64,000 nucleotides of DNA from Bacillota bacterium (GCA_023415055.1 JAEZLZ010000006.1:50096-114095), one strand, 5' to 3'; counted from the first letter of the stretch, positions 9,596-18,185 are shown. Notes: generated by a model not told the origin, from the sequence alone. Numbers and translations: made by a program.

Positions 9596-9652
9596 AACCC
9601 CTTGGCGAATTGTGCAGCATATCAATCAAATGCGAACCATCGTCAAGGGGTT
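9596..9652. terminator. Bidirectional intrinsic terminator
   Basis: AACCCCTTGGCGA (9596-9608) pairs with TCGTCAAGGGGTT (9640-9652), with one G-U pair, and is followed by TTTTTC on the plus strand. It lies between two convergent units, ybaK and the ABC-2 operon, and can serve both. Confidence 0.85.
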
Positions 9653-9674
9653 TTTCTAAAAATTATTATGCTGA

Positions 9675-10493
9675 TTAACTGCTGGCACTTTTGTAATGTT
9701 TTAACCCAAAGCGCCAGAACCATAGAGTAAAGAACGTGAATAGAATCACAACAAAAATCCCATAAATCAGCTCCGGAAAAGTTAATTTTCCGGCAATCAG
9801 CTCGGTGGGATAGGTAGCCATAATACCATAAGGAAGAAAGAAGTAAAAGATAATCTTGTACACGCCCTGAAACAGAGTACCGGGTACCTTCATACACAAT
9901 TCCAGCATGGTATCACTCATCCGTGCAAGATTACCCGCTTGGATCGTAAAGAATGGGATGGTACGGGTGATCACCTGCAGATCATACCAAAGCAGAGTCA
10001 TAATCAGTACCAAGGCGAAGTAAGCAAGAAGGGTTTGAAATGTGATACTGATTTTTGCCTGTTTTACACCATACAGAATTAAGACGATACTAGCGATCGC
10101 AAGAGGCACAGAACCGGGATCCACACTTTCAAAGGATAAGCGGAGGAGTGGATTTACGGGCTTTGTTAGATAATGATCCAGGTCACCGTTCTTTATTTTA
10201 TTCGGGATATCATTCGTTCCGAAGAAAAAGATAATCATATTCAATGCATTGATTAGGGAAAAGGTTCCGATGAAGATGATCATCTCTCCACCGGACCAAC
10301 CTCCGATTGAGTCCACTTTAGCATAGATTGCCTGGTAGAATAGAATCTGCATCAAAAATAAGGTACCATCCACAAAGAAAGCCCCGAAGAAGGACAGACG
10401 AAAGACCATCAGTCTTGACAGCTTCATTCGGATGAGTGCGCCGAGGAAACTCAAATTAGAACTCTTATTTTTATTTGATTCTCTGTTCATCAA
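9675..10493 (-). CDS. ABC-2 type permease (COG3694-like)
   Basis: Membrane subunit of an exporter with the neighbouring permease and ATPase. The 272 residues have about six membrane segments and the family features DIPNKIKNGDLDHYLTKPVNP and PFFTIQAGNLARMSD. The product starts MMNRESNKNKSS and has a short cytoplasmic head. It overlaps the second permease by 4 bases. A three-gene set of ATPase plus two different permeases fits the COG4586/COG4587/COG3694 exporters; the cargo is unknown. It is read against the surrounding ribosomal block. Confidence 0.88.
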   Translation of the reverse strand: MMNRESNKNKSSNLSFLGALIRMKLSRLMVFRLSFFGAFFVDGTLFLMQILFYQAIYAKVDSIGGWSGGEMIIFIGTFSLINALNMIIFFFGTNDIPNKIKNGDLDHYLTKPVNPLLRLSFESVDPGSVPLAIASIVLILYGVKQAKISITFQTLLAYFALVLIMTLLWYDLQVITRTIPFFTIQAGNLARMSDTMLELCMKVPGTLFQGVYKIIFYFFLPYGIMATYPTELIAGKLTFPELIYGIFVVILFTFFTLWFWRFGLKHYKSASS

Positions 10494-11284
10494 ATTCCCA
10501 CCCCGTCATATCTGACGCGCAGCCTTCTATAAGTAGTTTTGTTGACTTGATTAAATAGGATGATCCATACCAGAAGAATAAGTATTCCAGGTCCGGCCTC
10601 ATCAGCCTCTCTTCCAATTAATAGCATGGATGGAAGATAGGAAAGGTAATAAAACGGGAAGAAACGCATAATTTGAAGCACCGACTCTGGAAGCAGGGAC
10701 AAAGGTACTAAGGTACCCGCAATAAATGCAATGATGTTACTTTTAATCATCAGAAACAAATAAATGTCCTGAAATTTAAGTGTCAGTAATCCCAGAAAGT
10801 AATTCAACTGTATCATAAAGAGCAATCCCAGTACGGTCATAAGGACTGCAGCAAATATTACCCATGGATTCGTCGCAAAGGTAAAATCAATTCCGAAGAT
10901 AAAGATCCATACGACGGCAGCCATTAGGTTAAAAATCAGATAGAATATCGATGCTCCGGCTGTCTGGGCAAGAAAATAACCCTGGATATTCACCGGAATT
11001 ACCATATATTTTGAAAAGGTACCGGTACGAATTCGGTCACTCAGCTCACCGCTTACTTTGTCGGACATATCAAGCTGTGATAAAAATGAGTTGATAATGT
11101 AGTAGGAGAGCATGGAATCAAAGGTAAAACCGGCAACCATATTACGCTGTGCAAAGATCCCCTTCCATAAGATAAATGCGAATAATATTTTAGCAACCGT
11201 AAAGACAACATTTACTGCGATATCAAAACGCCAGGCTAATTGTGCTTTAAAGGTAATCTTCGTTATTTCCAGATATTTATTCAT
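10490..11284 (-). CDS. ABC-2 type permease (COG4587-like)
   Basis: Second membrane subunit of the exporter. The 264 residues show six hydrophobic segments, with the motif DKVSGELSDRIRTGTFSKYMVIPVN in the first cytoplasmic loop, which has the same role as the equivalent loop in the partner permease. Both ends overlap neighbours by 4 bases (ATGA-type), so all three genes are translated as one unit. Cargo cannot be inferred. Confidence 0.88.
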   Translation of the reverse strand: MNKYLEITKITFKAQLAWRFDIAVNVVFTVAKILFAFILWKGIFAQRNMVAGFTFDSMLSYYIINSFLSQLDMSDKVSGELSDRIRTGTFSKYMVIPVNIQGYFLAQTAGASIFYLIFNLMAAVVWIFIFGIDFTFATNPWVIFAAVLMTVLGLLFMIQLNYFLGLLTLKFQDIYLFLMIKSNIIAFIAGTLVPLSLLPESVLQIMRFFPFYYLSYLPSMLLIGREADEAGPGILILLVWIILFNQVNKTTYRRLRVRYDGVGI

Positions 11285-12267
11285 GCCATCACCTCGCTTT
11301 TATCATTATAGATACGCTCCACTACATTGCCGATGTCTTCTTCTTCAATTGAGATGTCCTTTAGTTCGTAACGACTAAGAACATCCTTTAATAATTCCTG
11401 TGCCTGCTCCTTTTTTACCAACAAGGATATTTTATAGAGCGATTCTTCGAGTACTATATGTTCCTGATTTAAGGAACAGCGTTCCTCATTCTCAAGTGAA
11501 ATGGTGACCTTTTTATGGGTCTGATATTTTGTAAATAACTGATCGGTATCTCCATCATAGAGCTTAGTACCGCCGTTAATAACGACACAACGTTTACATA
11601 ATGATTTTATGTCTTCCATATAATGCGAGGTCAGTAATATGGTAGTTCCTTTTGTCTCATTTACCTCTTTCAGAAATCCGCGAATCTGCTTCTGAGCAAT
11701 AGCATCGAGGCCGATGGTCGGTTCATCAAGAAATAAGAGCTTTGGATTGTGAAGCAGAGCAACGATCAGTTCCATTTTCATACGTTCACCGAGAGAAAGG
11801 GTACGTACCGGAACATCTAAGAGATCCGATACAGAAAAGAGCTTTACAAAATAGTTCAAATTCTCTTGATACTCGTCCTCAGGGATATGGTATAATTCCT
11901 TGAAAAGCAGGAAAGTATCTGCGGCTGATAGTTCAAGAAACAGCTGACTTTTTTGTCCCATAACAACGGCGTATTGCTGCTTAAAGGAGTTCTCCAGTTT
12001 ATTCGGATAATGCCCGGCCACATATATCTCACCGGAAGAAGGTGCGATGATACCCGTAAGCATCTTAACTAGTGTGGTCTTTCCTGCACCATTCGGTCCG
12101 ATCAGTCCGATAAACTCTCCCTCATTAACACTCAGATCAAAATCTGCTACGGCTATTTTTGTAATGAACTTCCGACGAAACAGAGATTTTATACTACCCT
12201 TCAGTCCTGGTTCCTTGGTAAAGCTCTGATAAGTTTTTGTGAGATTTTTTGTCTCAATGATATTCAT
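11281..12267 (-). CDS. ABC transporter ATPase (COG4586-like)
   Basis: Powers the two downstream permeases. ATG at 12267 is preferred because GAAAGGAAC precedes it; an in-frame start 26 codons upstream has no ribosome site. The 328 residues carry Walker A GPNGAGKTT, Q-loop VVMGQKSQLF, signature LSLGERMKME and Walker B LLFLDEPTIGLD, followed by a C-terminal extension of about 90 residues that is typical of drug- or lantibiotic-type exporters. An unusual leader with a large GC-rich hairpin lies upstream. Confidence 0.93.
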   Translation of the reverse strand: MNIIETKNLTKTYQSFTKEPGLKGSIKSLFRRKFITKIAVADFDLSVNEGEFIGLIGPNGAGKTTLVKMLTGIIAPSSGEIYVAGHYPNKLENSFKQQYAVVMGQKSQLFLELSAADTFLLFKELYHIPEDEYQENLNYFVKLFSVSDLLDVPVRTLSLGERMKMELIVALLHNPKLLFLDEPTIGLDAIAQKQIRGFLKEVNETKGTTILLTSHYMEDIKSLCKRCVVINGGTKLYDGDTDQLFTKYQTHKKVTISLENEERCSLNQEHIVLEESLYKISLLVKKEQAQELLKDVLSRYELKDISIEEEDIGNVVERIYNDKSEVMA

Positions 12268-12311
12268 GTAGTATTCGTTCCTTTCAAATAAGTCATAATA
12301 TGAATCAGAAA

Positions 12312-12374
12312 GCCCGCAGTACAACCTCTGCCTAACCTGTAACAATTACAGATTCAGATTCTGCTCCTGCGGGC
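12312..12374 (-). promoter_or_regulatory. Leader hairpin upstream of the ABC exporter
   Basis: Read on the minus strand, GCCCGCAG and CTGCGGGC (plus-strand arms 12312-12319 and 12367-12374) enclose a smaller hairpin CTGTAA/TTACAG. The 3' arm is followed by TTTCT, about 45 bases before the ATPase start. It could be an attenuator or only a stable 5' end. No known riboswitch was recognised. Confidence 0.4.
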
Positions 12375-12458
12375 ATATAATAATATCCATAATAAACCGA
12401 GATTTCTCTTATGGGAGTGTGCACCCAATTGCGAACTAAGGCTTGTAATACGAAGTGC

Positions 12459-12540
12459 TTTTTATTCGTGACTTTCATAGGACCCAATTTCGGTGAAACA
12501 AGATGAATTAATAAATTAATTCACTTGTCATGAATAAAAA
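12459..12540. repeat. Nested inverted-repeat element
   Basis: TTTTTATTCGTGAC (12459-12472) pairs with GTCATGAATAAAAA (12527-12540), with one G-U pair. Inside, ACAAG-A-TGAATTAAT (12498-12512) pairs with ATTAATTCA-CTTGT (12515-12528). Just before it, GCTTGTAATACGAAGTG at 12441-12457 resembles the inner stem arm of the 58.1 kb element. The surrounding 550 bases between divergent genes contain no credible coding frame. Confidence 0.45.
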
Positions 12541-12866
12541 ATCGTGACAAAGAATGCCACGACTCGCATTTTACTCGGATTCGATGGTTTTGAAGCAATC
12601 TGTAAGGCAGATGGTAAAAAAAGCAACAAAAATAAAGCGGATATCTCCGCAAGCAACACCGACATTTTGTTAATATAGGCTAGCTTTATTGCTGCATCAC
12701 CACAACTATTGAGTTGTAACCTCCATTACAGACACACTTAACAAACAAACCATCCTCTCTTTTTTTATGATAAGTTAAATTATAGTTACTTTATGCTATG
12801 ATGTCAATAAATTACTAGGAAAATTATATGGAATGGAAGCGTTGTATGGAAGCGTTTCGTACTTAT

Positions 12867-12895
12867 TTGACAGCTTACTATGGATAGCATATAAT
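12867..12895 (+). promoter_or_regulatory. Sigma-A promoter of the NimA-like gene
   Basis: TTGACA at 12867-12872 and TATAAT at 12890-12895 are separated by 17 bases, which is full consensus. The gene start at 12949 lies about 45 bases beyond the expected transcript start. The direct repeat ATGGAAGCGTT at 12833-12843 and 12846-12856 lies just upstream and may bind an activator. Confidence 0.8.
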
Positions 12896-12948
12896 CAGAG
12901 GGTATGGGACGAGATTCTTACTATTGGATGGAAAGGCAAGGGAAAACA

Positions 12949-13419
12949 ATGAGAAGACAGGACAGAGAGATAAGTGATAGGAATGAAATAGTTGGTGTTA
13001 TGAAGAAATGTGACGCTTGTCATGTCTCTTTCCATAATGACGACTACCCCTATGTTATTACCCTAAACTTCGGCGTGAGCTACGACGGGGAAACGATAAA
13101 GCTGTATTTTCATTCAGCCAAGGAAGGAACCAAGCTTGACCTGCTTCGTAAGAATTCGAAGGTGGCCTTTGCGATGGATTGTAATCATAATCTTGTTATG
13201 CGAGATAACGGTTCCTGCACCATGGAATATGAGAGTGTCTGCGGTAACGGAACACTGCGCCTCGTCGAGGAGGGCGAGAAGGTATCCGGACTCACTGCAA
13301 TTATGGAGCAGTATCACGGTGAAAATGAATGTAATTTCCCGGAGCAGGTACTTAAGATGACAGAAGTGATGGAGCTTACGGTAAACGAGATTACCGGCAA
13401 AAGGTTGAAGAAGGGTTAG
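12949..13419 (+). CDS. Pyridoxamine 5'-phosphate oxidase-family (NimA-like) flavoprotein
   Basis: A split-barrel protein expected to bind FMN or a related cofactor; relatives include nitroimidazole reductases. ATG at 12949 gives MRRQDREISD, the usual family start, with AAGGG 8 bases upstream; an earlier ATG at 12904 would add 15 residues that do not look like the family. The 156 residues carry PYVITLNFGVSYDGETIKLYFHSAKEGTKLDLLRKNSKVAF, quoted here as two overlapping motifs: the first strand pair and the AKEGTK cofactor loop. It has its own promoter and is separate from rplU. Substrate is unknown. Confidence 0.88.
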   Translation: MRRQDREISDRNEIVGVMKKCDACHVSFHNDDYPYVITLNFGVSYDGETIKLYFHSAKEGTKLDLLRKNSKVAFAMDCNHNLVMRDNGSCTMEYESVCGNGTLRLVEEGEKVSGLTAIMEQYHGENECNFPEQVLKMTEVMELTVNEITGKRLKKG

Positions 13420-13468
13420 GATGAAGAAAAGTAGTATGTTTTTATGATGATTCTGGAAATAATATTAT

Positions 13469-13497
13469 TTGACAAATATATTCATCTGTGATATTAT
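13469..13497 (+). promoter_or_regulatory. Sigma-A promoter of rplU-prp-rpmA
   Basis: TTGACA at 13469-13474 and TATTAT at 13492-13497 with a 17-base spacer. It starts the L21 leader and the ribosomal protein operon. Confidence 0.8.
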
Positions 13498-13504
13498 AAC
13501 TTAG

Positions 13505-13626
13505 TGTGCCGCACAACGAGGTAAAAGCTCTATATGAAACGTACTATTTTAGTAATATATTATTCGAATAGGTTGTTTCGATATAGGCACCGTAGTTGGC
13601 GAGTAATGATAATAGGAGGTGCCAAT
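13505..13626 (+). promoter_or_regulatory. Probable ribosomal protein L21 leader
   Basis: About 120 untranslated bases lie between the predicted transcript start and rplU. The position and the stretch ending in GGCACCGTAG..AATAGGAGGTGCC, where the ribosome site can pair with an upstream GGCACC, fit the autoregulatory L21 leader known from Firmicutes. The fold was not computed, so this rests on location and the visible GGCACC/GGTGCC pairing. Confidence 0.5.
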
Positions 13627-13935
13627 ATGTACGCAATTATTGCAACTGGTGGAAAACAGTACAAGGTAGCGGAAGGCGATATCATTAAAGTTGAGAAGCT
13701 CGGTTTAGAAGCAGGAGCAGCTGTTACTTTTGATCAGGTTCTTGCAGTGAATAAGGGTGAGTTAGTTGTAGGAAATCCTACAGTAGCTAACGCTAAGGTT
13801 TCTGCAACTGTTGTTGAAGAAGGCAAAAACAAGAAAGTTATTGTTTTCAGATACAAAAGAAAGTCTGGATATCACAAGAAGAATGGACATAGACAGCCAT
13901 ATACCAAGGTAAAGATTGAAAAGATTAATGCATAG
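13627..13935 (+). CDS. rplU: 50S ribosomal protein L21
   Basis: Structural protein of the large ribosomal subunit that binds 23S rRNA. ATG at 13627 follows AGGAGGTGCC and gives the standard start MYAIIATGGKQYKV. The 102 residues end with FRYKRKSGYHKKNGHRQPYT, the conserved rRNA-binding tail. It heads the rplU-prp-rpmA operon. Confidence 0.97.
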   Translation: MYAIIATGGKQYKVAEGDIIKVEKLGLEAGAAVTFDQVLAVNKGELVVGNPTVANAKVSATVVEEGKNKKVIVFRYKRKSGYHKKNGHRQPYTKVKIEKINA

Positions 13936-13946
13936 GTAGATGTGAT

Positions 13947-14279
13947 ATGATCGACGTATCCATATATAAAAATGCAGATGGTGTGATTACCGGTTTTCGA
14001 TATAGCGGACATGCCGGCTTTGCCAAACGAGGTAAGGATATTGTATGTTCAGCGGTTTCTGCATTGGTAATCAACACTATAAATTCTATCGAGACTTTTA
14101 CCTCGGATCAATTCCAATTGGAACAGGATGAGAAAAAAGGAATTATAGAATTTCATGTGACAGTACCGATGAGCAATAATGCACATTTGCTTCTTTGTTC
14201 TCTGGCTTTAGGGCTGAAAGGGATCGAAGAGGAGTATAGTGATAAGTATATTAAGCTCACTCAGGTCAAGACACAGTAA
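13947..14279 (+). CDS. prp: Ribosomal-processing cysteine protease Prp
   Basis: Cleaves the N-terminal extension of ribosomal protein L27 during ribosome assembly. The 110 residues carry the catalytic pair H22 in YSGHAGFA and C34 in GKDIVCSAVSAL, both at the usual spacing. The gene lies between rplU and rpmA with an 11-base gap to rplU, which is the standard arrangement. Its substrate, encoded next door, has the matching cleavage motif. Confidence 0.95.
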   Translation: MIDVSIYKNADGVITGFRYSGHAGFAKRGKDIVCSAVSALVINTINSIETFTSDQFQLEQDEKKGIIEFHVTVPMSNNAHLLLCSLALGLKGIEEEYSDKYIKLTQVKTQ

Positions 14280-14319
14280 CTTTAGATCAATTGATTTTGA
14301 ATTGTAGGAGGTGTAGAAC

Positions 14320-14607
14320 ATGTTAAGAATGAACCTTCAATTTTTCGCTCATAAAAAGGGTGTTGGTTCTACCAAGAACGGTAGAGATTCCGAGTCCAAG
14401 AGATTGGGCGCTAAGAGAGCAGACGGACAATTTGTTCTCGCAGGAAATATTCTTTACAGACAGCGCGGAACGAAAATCCATCCCGGAGTAAACGTTGGAC
14501 GCGGTGGCGATGATACATTATTTGCTTTAGTTGACGGCGTTTTAAAATTTGAACGCAAGGGTAGAGACAAGAAACAGGCTAGTGTTTATCCGGCAGAAGT
14601 AAAATAA
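14320..14607 (+). CDS. rpmA: 50S ribosomal protein L27 with Prp-cleaved leader
   Basis: Large-subunit protein whose N-terminus reaches the peptidyl transferase centre. The 95-residue product begins MLRMNLQFFAHKKG; in Firmicutes Prp cuts between the second F and A (here F9 and A10) to expose the mature end. The remainder (GRDSESKRLGAKRADGQ) is standard. AGGAGG precedes the start. A terminator follows directly, so the operon ends here. Confidence 0.97.
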   Translation: MLRMNLQFFAHKKGVGSTKNGRDSESKRLGAKRADGQFVLAGNILYRQRGTKIHPGVNVGRGGDDTLFALVDGVLKFERKGRDKKQASVYPAEVK

Positions 14608-14625
14608 TTAAACATTCGTAGATTG

Positions 14626-14660
14626 ACCCCAAATTCTAAGAACAGGATTTGGGGTTCTTT
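14626..14660 (+). terminator. Intrinsic terminator after rpmA
   Basis: ACCCCAAAT (14626-14634) pairs with ATTTGGGGT (14647-14655), followed by TCTTTTA. It ends the rplU-prp-rpmA transcript. Confidence 0.85.
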
Positions 14661-14729
14661 TATGCTTCGTTCTTCTGGCATTATATGGATCACAAATTCG
14701 CAGAAGGTGATTGTGTATGGAGGGCATTT

Positions 14730-15563
14730 ATGGGGAGAGATGAACTTAAAAATTTACTGATAACAATCAGAGAAAACAATTATTCGATACCTGAGGGAAA
14801 GTATCCCTATGAATTATCAATCGAGATGATGAACAACCTTGGCGATTTGGATCCGGAGCTTCGTGATGATTTAATCCTTTCGAATCTCTCGAATTGGATT
14901 GTGGAGGGAGTTCTGTCTAAAGAAGAAGTGAAGCGACTGCTGTTTATCGCTTTGGATGAGCAGCATCTTTTCAAAGGAATAGGTGATCGGGATGATACTG
15001 TATTTTGCAGGACCTTCTCGGTATTGGTGGTTGCACTGGCCGTTTATCGGCATAGAACTGACGCTTTTCTTACCGAAAGTGAACTAAAGGAGACTCTTCA
15101 TAAGGTTCTTACCTTTTATCAGGAGGATAAGGACGTCAGGGGATATATTGATGAAAAGGGCTGGGCACATGGGGCAGCGCATGGAGCAGATGCTCTGGAT
15201 GAGCTAGCAAGATGCACAGAGATAATGGAAGATGATCTGTGGATGATTCTGGAGGTCATTCATCATAAGGTTAATATAGTCGGTTACGGATATATTCATT
15301 TTGAAGAAGAACGCATGATAACTGCTGTAAAAGCGGTTTTGGAACGAAAGATGATAGTGCAGGAACAATTAATTTCCTGGATCAGAAGCTTTCAGACAAT
15401 AGAGAAAACCGGTGCCGATCAGGAGAATTTGGTGATGGAATTTAACGTACAGACATTTTTAAAAAGTCTGTATTTTCGACTGGTGGATTATCCGGAGTAT
15501 GAAATAATCGCTGCAGAGGTTAAGGGTGTACTGATGCAGATCAATAGATTTTATAATATATAA
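14730..15563 (+). CDS. DUF2785 domain protein
   Basis: Cytoplasmic, mostly helical protein of unknown activity. ATG at 14730 is chosen because GGAGGG lies 7 bases upstream; the 27 upstream in-frame codons overlap the rpmA terminator. The 277 residues include the family motif YIDEKGWAHGAAHGADALD near residue 150. There is no signal peptide or membrane segment. It lies between rpmA and obgE, where obgE usually follows at once, so it is an insertion relative to the common order. Confidence 0.8.
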   Translation: MGRDELKNLLITIRENNYSIPEGKYPYELSIEMMNNLGDLDPELRDDLILSNLSNWIVEGVLSKEEVKRLLFIALDEQHLFKGIGDRDDTVFCRTFSVLVVALAVYRHRTDAFLTESELKETLHKVLTFYQEDKDVRGYIDEKGWAHGAAHGADALDELARCTEIMEDDLWMILEVIHHKVNIVGYGYIHFEEERMITAVKAVLERKMIVQEQLISWIRSFQTIEKTGADQENLVMEFNVQTFLKSLYFRLVDYPEYEIIAAEVKGVLMQINRFYNI

Positions 15564-15862
15564 TCGAACACTAGAATCAGTAGGATATGCTATTACAGAG
15601 GCACACAGAAGTAAGATATCATGTTTTGCAGGGTGTATGCCTCACATCAACAATGCCTATGGCCTTCGTGATTAGTCCGGTATTAGGGTTGTTTTTCGTA
15701 GAATTTTTGATTATAATAAGCATGATAGATTTTGGAAACAATATGGTTATAGTTTTAAATAGAGAGGACAGCACATTCATAACTCAGAATTAATAGGAAC
15801 GGTTTGTTTCAAGATGCAGACTTTTAATGTTGAATTATTCGATGTGCGAAACAGGTGATAAA
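15564..15862 (+). other. Intergenic stretch, possibly a decayed coding fragment
   Basis: About 300 bases before obgE. Short open stretches occur in different frames (for example GYAITEAHRSKISCF around 15582 and KHDRFWKQYGYSFK around 15720), broken by stops and without ribosome sites. This could be a frameshifted gene remnant, but no family was recognised. Confidence 0.25.
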
Positions 15863-17146
15863 ATGTTTGCAGACAGAGCTGAGATTCATATCCGATCCGG
15901 TAAAGGCGGAGACGGCCATGTAAGCTTTCGTAAGGAGATCTTTGTACCGGCCGGCGGCCCGGATGGTGGCGACGGCGGAAAAGGCGGAGATCTGATTTTT
16001 GAAGTGGATGAAGGCTTGAATACCTTATCGGATTTTCGGTATGTAAGAAAGTACAGCGCTGAGGACGGCGAGAACGGAATGAAGAAACGCTGTCACGGCA
16101 GGGACGGAAATGATTTAATTGTTAAGGTTCCGGAGGGTACGGTAATAAAGGAAAAGGAGACAGGCAAAGTGGTTGCCGATATGTCTCATGGCAATAAAAG
16201 AGAAGTAATTCTTCGTGGTGGGCGTGGCGGTAAAGGAAATCAGCATTATGCAACACCGACCATGCAGGTTCCGAAGTATGCACAGCCCGGTCAGAAAGCA
16301 CAGGAGATGGATGTGCTTTTGGAGCTTAAGGTGATTGCGGATGTTGGCCTAGTGGGCTTTCCGAACGTAGGCAAATCTACCTTGCTATCCCGAGTAACCA
16401 ATGCCAGACCGAAGATCGGTAACTATCATTTTACTACGTTAAGCCCAAATCTCGGCGTAGTTGATTTAGAGGGAGGCGGTTTTGTAATCGCAGATATTCC
16501 CGGTTTGATCGAAGGTGCCTCCGAAGGCCTGGGACTCGGACATGAATTCTTAAGACATATCGAACGTACCAAGGTAATTATTCACCTTGTAGATGCTGCT
16601 TCGACCGAAGGTAGAGATCCGATAGAGGATATCGAGAAGATTAATGCAGAATTATCGGCTTATAACCCGGAGCTGGCGAAACGTCCTCAGGTGATAGCTG
16701 CGAATAAGACGGATGTATTAATGGAAGAAGATGCAGAGGAGATCATACAGAGGATTCGTGACAAATTTGAACCTCAGGGTATTCCGGTATTTCAGATTTC
16801 TGCTGTCAGCGGGAAGGGAATGAAGGAACTATTATATCATGTGAAGGGAATGCTCGAGAAGCTGGACAACACGCCGGTGGTATTCGAGAAGGAATTTTTC
16901 CCTGAGGATATGGCTAACTCCAACCTGCCCTTTGACGTATGGAAGGAAGAGGAGCATTTATTTGCGGTGGAAGGACCTCGCATCGAGAGAATGCTTGGTT
17001 ATACAAACTTAGATTCCGAGAAGGGCTTTGAGTTCTTCCAGAAGTTCTTAAAGGAAAATGGCATCCTAGAAAAGCTGGAGGCACTGGGAATAGCGGAAGG
17101 TGATACGGTTAGGATGTATGGCTTAAGCTTTGACTACTATAAATAG
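15863..17146 (+). CDS. obgE: Obg-family GTPase (ribosome assembly)
   Basis: Essential GTPase in 50S subunit assembly and stress control. ATG at 15863 follows AGGTGAT and gives MFADRAEIHIRSGKGGDGHVSF, the usual start; an earlier in-frame ATG adds 12 unrelated residues. The 427 residues contain the glycine-rich Obg fold (1-158), the GTPase domain with GFPNVGKST, DIPGLIEGA and NKTD, and a C-terminal OCT domain (about 350-427). It begins the obgE-yhbY-nadD-yqeK-rsfS series. Confidence 0.96.
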   Translation: MFADRAEIHIRSGKGGDGHVSFRKEIFVPAGGPDGGDGGKGGDLIFEVDEGLNTLSDFRYVRKYSAEDGENGMKKRCHGRDGNDLIVKVPEGTVIKEKETGKVVADMSHGNKREVILRGGRGGKGNQHYATPTMQVPKYAQPGQKAQEMDVLLELKVIADVGLVGFPNVGKSTLLSRVTNARPKIGNYHFTTLSPNLGVVDLEGGGFVIADIPGLIEGASEGLGLGHEFLRHIERTKVIIHLVDAASTEGRDPIEDIEKINAELSAYNPELAKRPQVIAANKTDVLMEEDAEEIIQRIRDKFEPQGIPVFQISAVSGKGMKELLYHVKGMLEKLDNTPVVFEKEFFPEDMANSNLPFDVWKEEEHLFAVEGPRIERMLGYTNLDSEKGFEFFQKFLKENGILEKLEALGIAEGDTVRMYGLSFDYYK

Positions 17147-17194
17147 AAGCTGTAATGAATAATGATGATTGTTACTTTTGAAAGGAGTATACAG

Positions 17195-17515
17195 ATGACA
17201 ACGAAGCAAAGAGCTTATTTAAAAGGCTTGGCAATGACAATAGATCCGATCTATCAGATTGGAAAATCTGCCCTGACACCTGAGATTACACAGGGTGTAT
17301 CGGAAGCACTGGAAGCAAGGGAATTAATTAAAATCAGCGTGCTGAAGAATTGTTCGGATGATCCGAAGGAGATGGCTCAGATTCTTTCAGAACGTACCCA
17401 CTCTGAGGTCGTTCAGGTGATAGGTAAGAAGATTGTTTTATATCGGGAATCAAAGGATAAGAAAAAGATTGAACTTCCGGCAGAAAAGAAATCGAAGAGC
17501 AAGGATAAGGAGTAA
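17195..17515 (+). CDS. yhbY: YhbY-type RNA-binding protein (CRM domain)
   Basis: Small RNA-binding protein associated with pre-50S ribosomes. ATG at 17195 follows AAAGGAG. The 106 residues match the CRM fold: KQRAYLKGLA, the GxxG-like IYQIGKSALTPE, LEARELIKISVLKN and VVQVIGKKIVLYR. A lysine-rich tail (EKKSKSKDKE) follows. Location between obgE and nadD is conserved. Confidence 0.93.
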   Translation: MTTKQRAYLKGLAMTIDPIYQIGKSALTPEITQGVSEALEARELIKISVLKNCSDDPKEMAQILSERTHSEVVQVIGKKIVLYRESKDKKKIELPAEKKSKSKDKE

Positions 17516-17563
17516 CTGATATTATCCTGAGTGAAAGAAGCCACGCGGAGGATAGATGAACAG

Positions 17564-18169
17564 ATGAAGAAGATAGGAATTATGGGAGGAACCTTTAACC
17601 CGATTCATAACGGACATTTATTTCTTGCCGAGAATGCTTATGAGCAGATCGGCCTAAAAGAGATACTATTTATGCCGTCAAAAAACCCTCCGCATAAAGC
17701 AAAACCGGATACGGTTACGGATCAGCAGAGAGTCGATATGATCTCGCTTGCGATTCGGGAAAATCCGCATTTTTCCCTATCAACCGTTGAATTGGAACGC
17801 GATGGACTTACCTATACTGCTGATACACTGACAATTCTTACAAAGGATCACCCGGAGGTCCGATATTATTTTATCGTTGGAGCGGATTCTCTGCTGATGA
17901 TGCATCAGTGGTATCAGCCTCAGACCATATTCAATCTGTGTACCGTGGTTGCGGCAGCCAGAGACCAAGTGGATATTACAAGACTGAAAAGTTGTGCAGA
18001 CGAACTGAAGGAGCGATATCATGCGGACATTCTCCTTACACCGATGCCTTTGGTACAGATCTCCTCGGCGGATATTCGGAGCAGAATTGCACAAAATAAG
18101 ACGATACGATACTACTTGCCTGAGCAGGTCATGGAATACATTGAGAAGCACCAGCTTTATCGTGCTTAA
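17564..18169 (+). CDS. nadD: Nicotinate-nucleotide adenylyltransferase
   Basis: Joins ATP and nicotinate mononucleotide in NAD synthesis. ATG at 17564 gives MKKIGIMGGTFNPIHNGHL, the family start, with GGAGG 12 bases upstream; a GTG 11 codons earlier is possible but unsupported. The 201 residues include the nucleotidyltransferase HxGH motif (HNGH), YFIVGADSL and the late SSADIRSRI motif. It is directly followed by yqeK, as in B. subtilis. Confidence 0.95.
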   Translation: MKKIGIMGGTFNPIHNGHLFLAENAYEQIGLKEILFMPSKNPPHKAKPDTVTDQQRVDMISLAIRENPHFSLSTVELERDGLTYTADTLTILTKDHPEVRYYFIVGADSLLMMHQWYQPQTIFNLCTVVAAARDQVDITRLKSCADELKERYHADILLTPMPLVQISSADIRSRIAQNKTIRYYLPEQVMEYIEKHQLYRA

Positions 18170-18185
18170 CCGGAGGAATACAAGC

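Noticed and set aside
14649..14729. Longer start for the DUF2785 protein
   Set aside because: The extra codons lie on the rpmA terminator and have no ribosome site; ATG at 14730 has one.
15587..15793. 68-codon hydrophobic frame upstream of obgE
   Set aside because: No ribosome site; another frame of the same stretch looks equally coding-like, so a real gene is unlikely.
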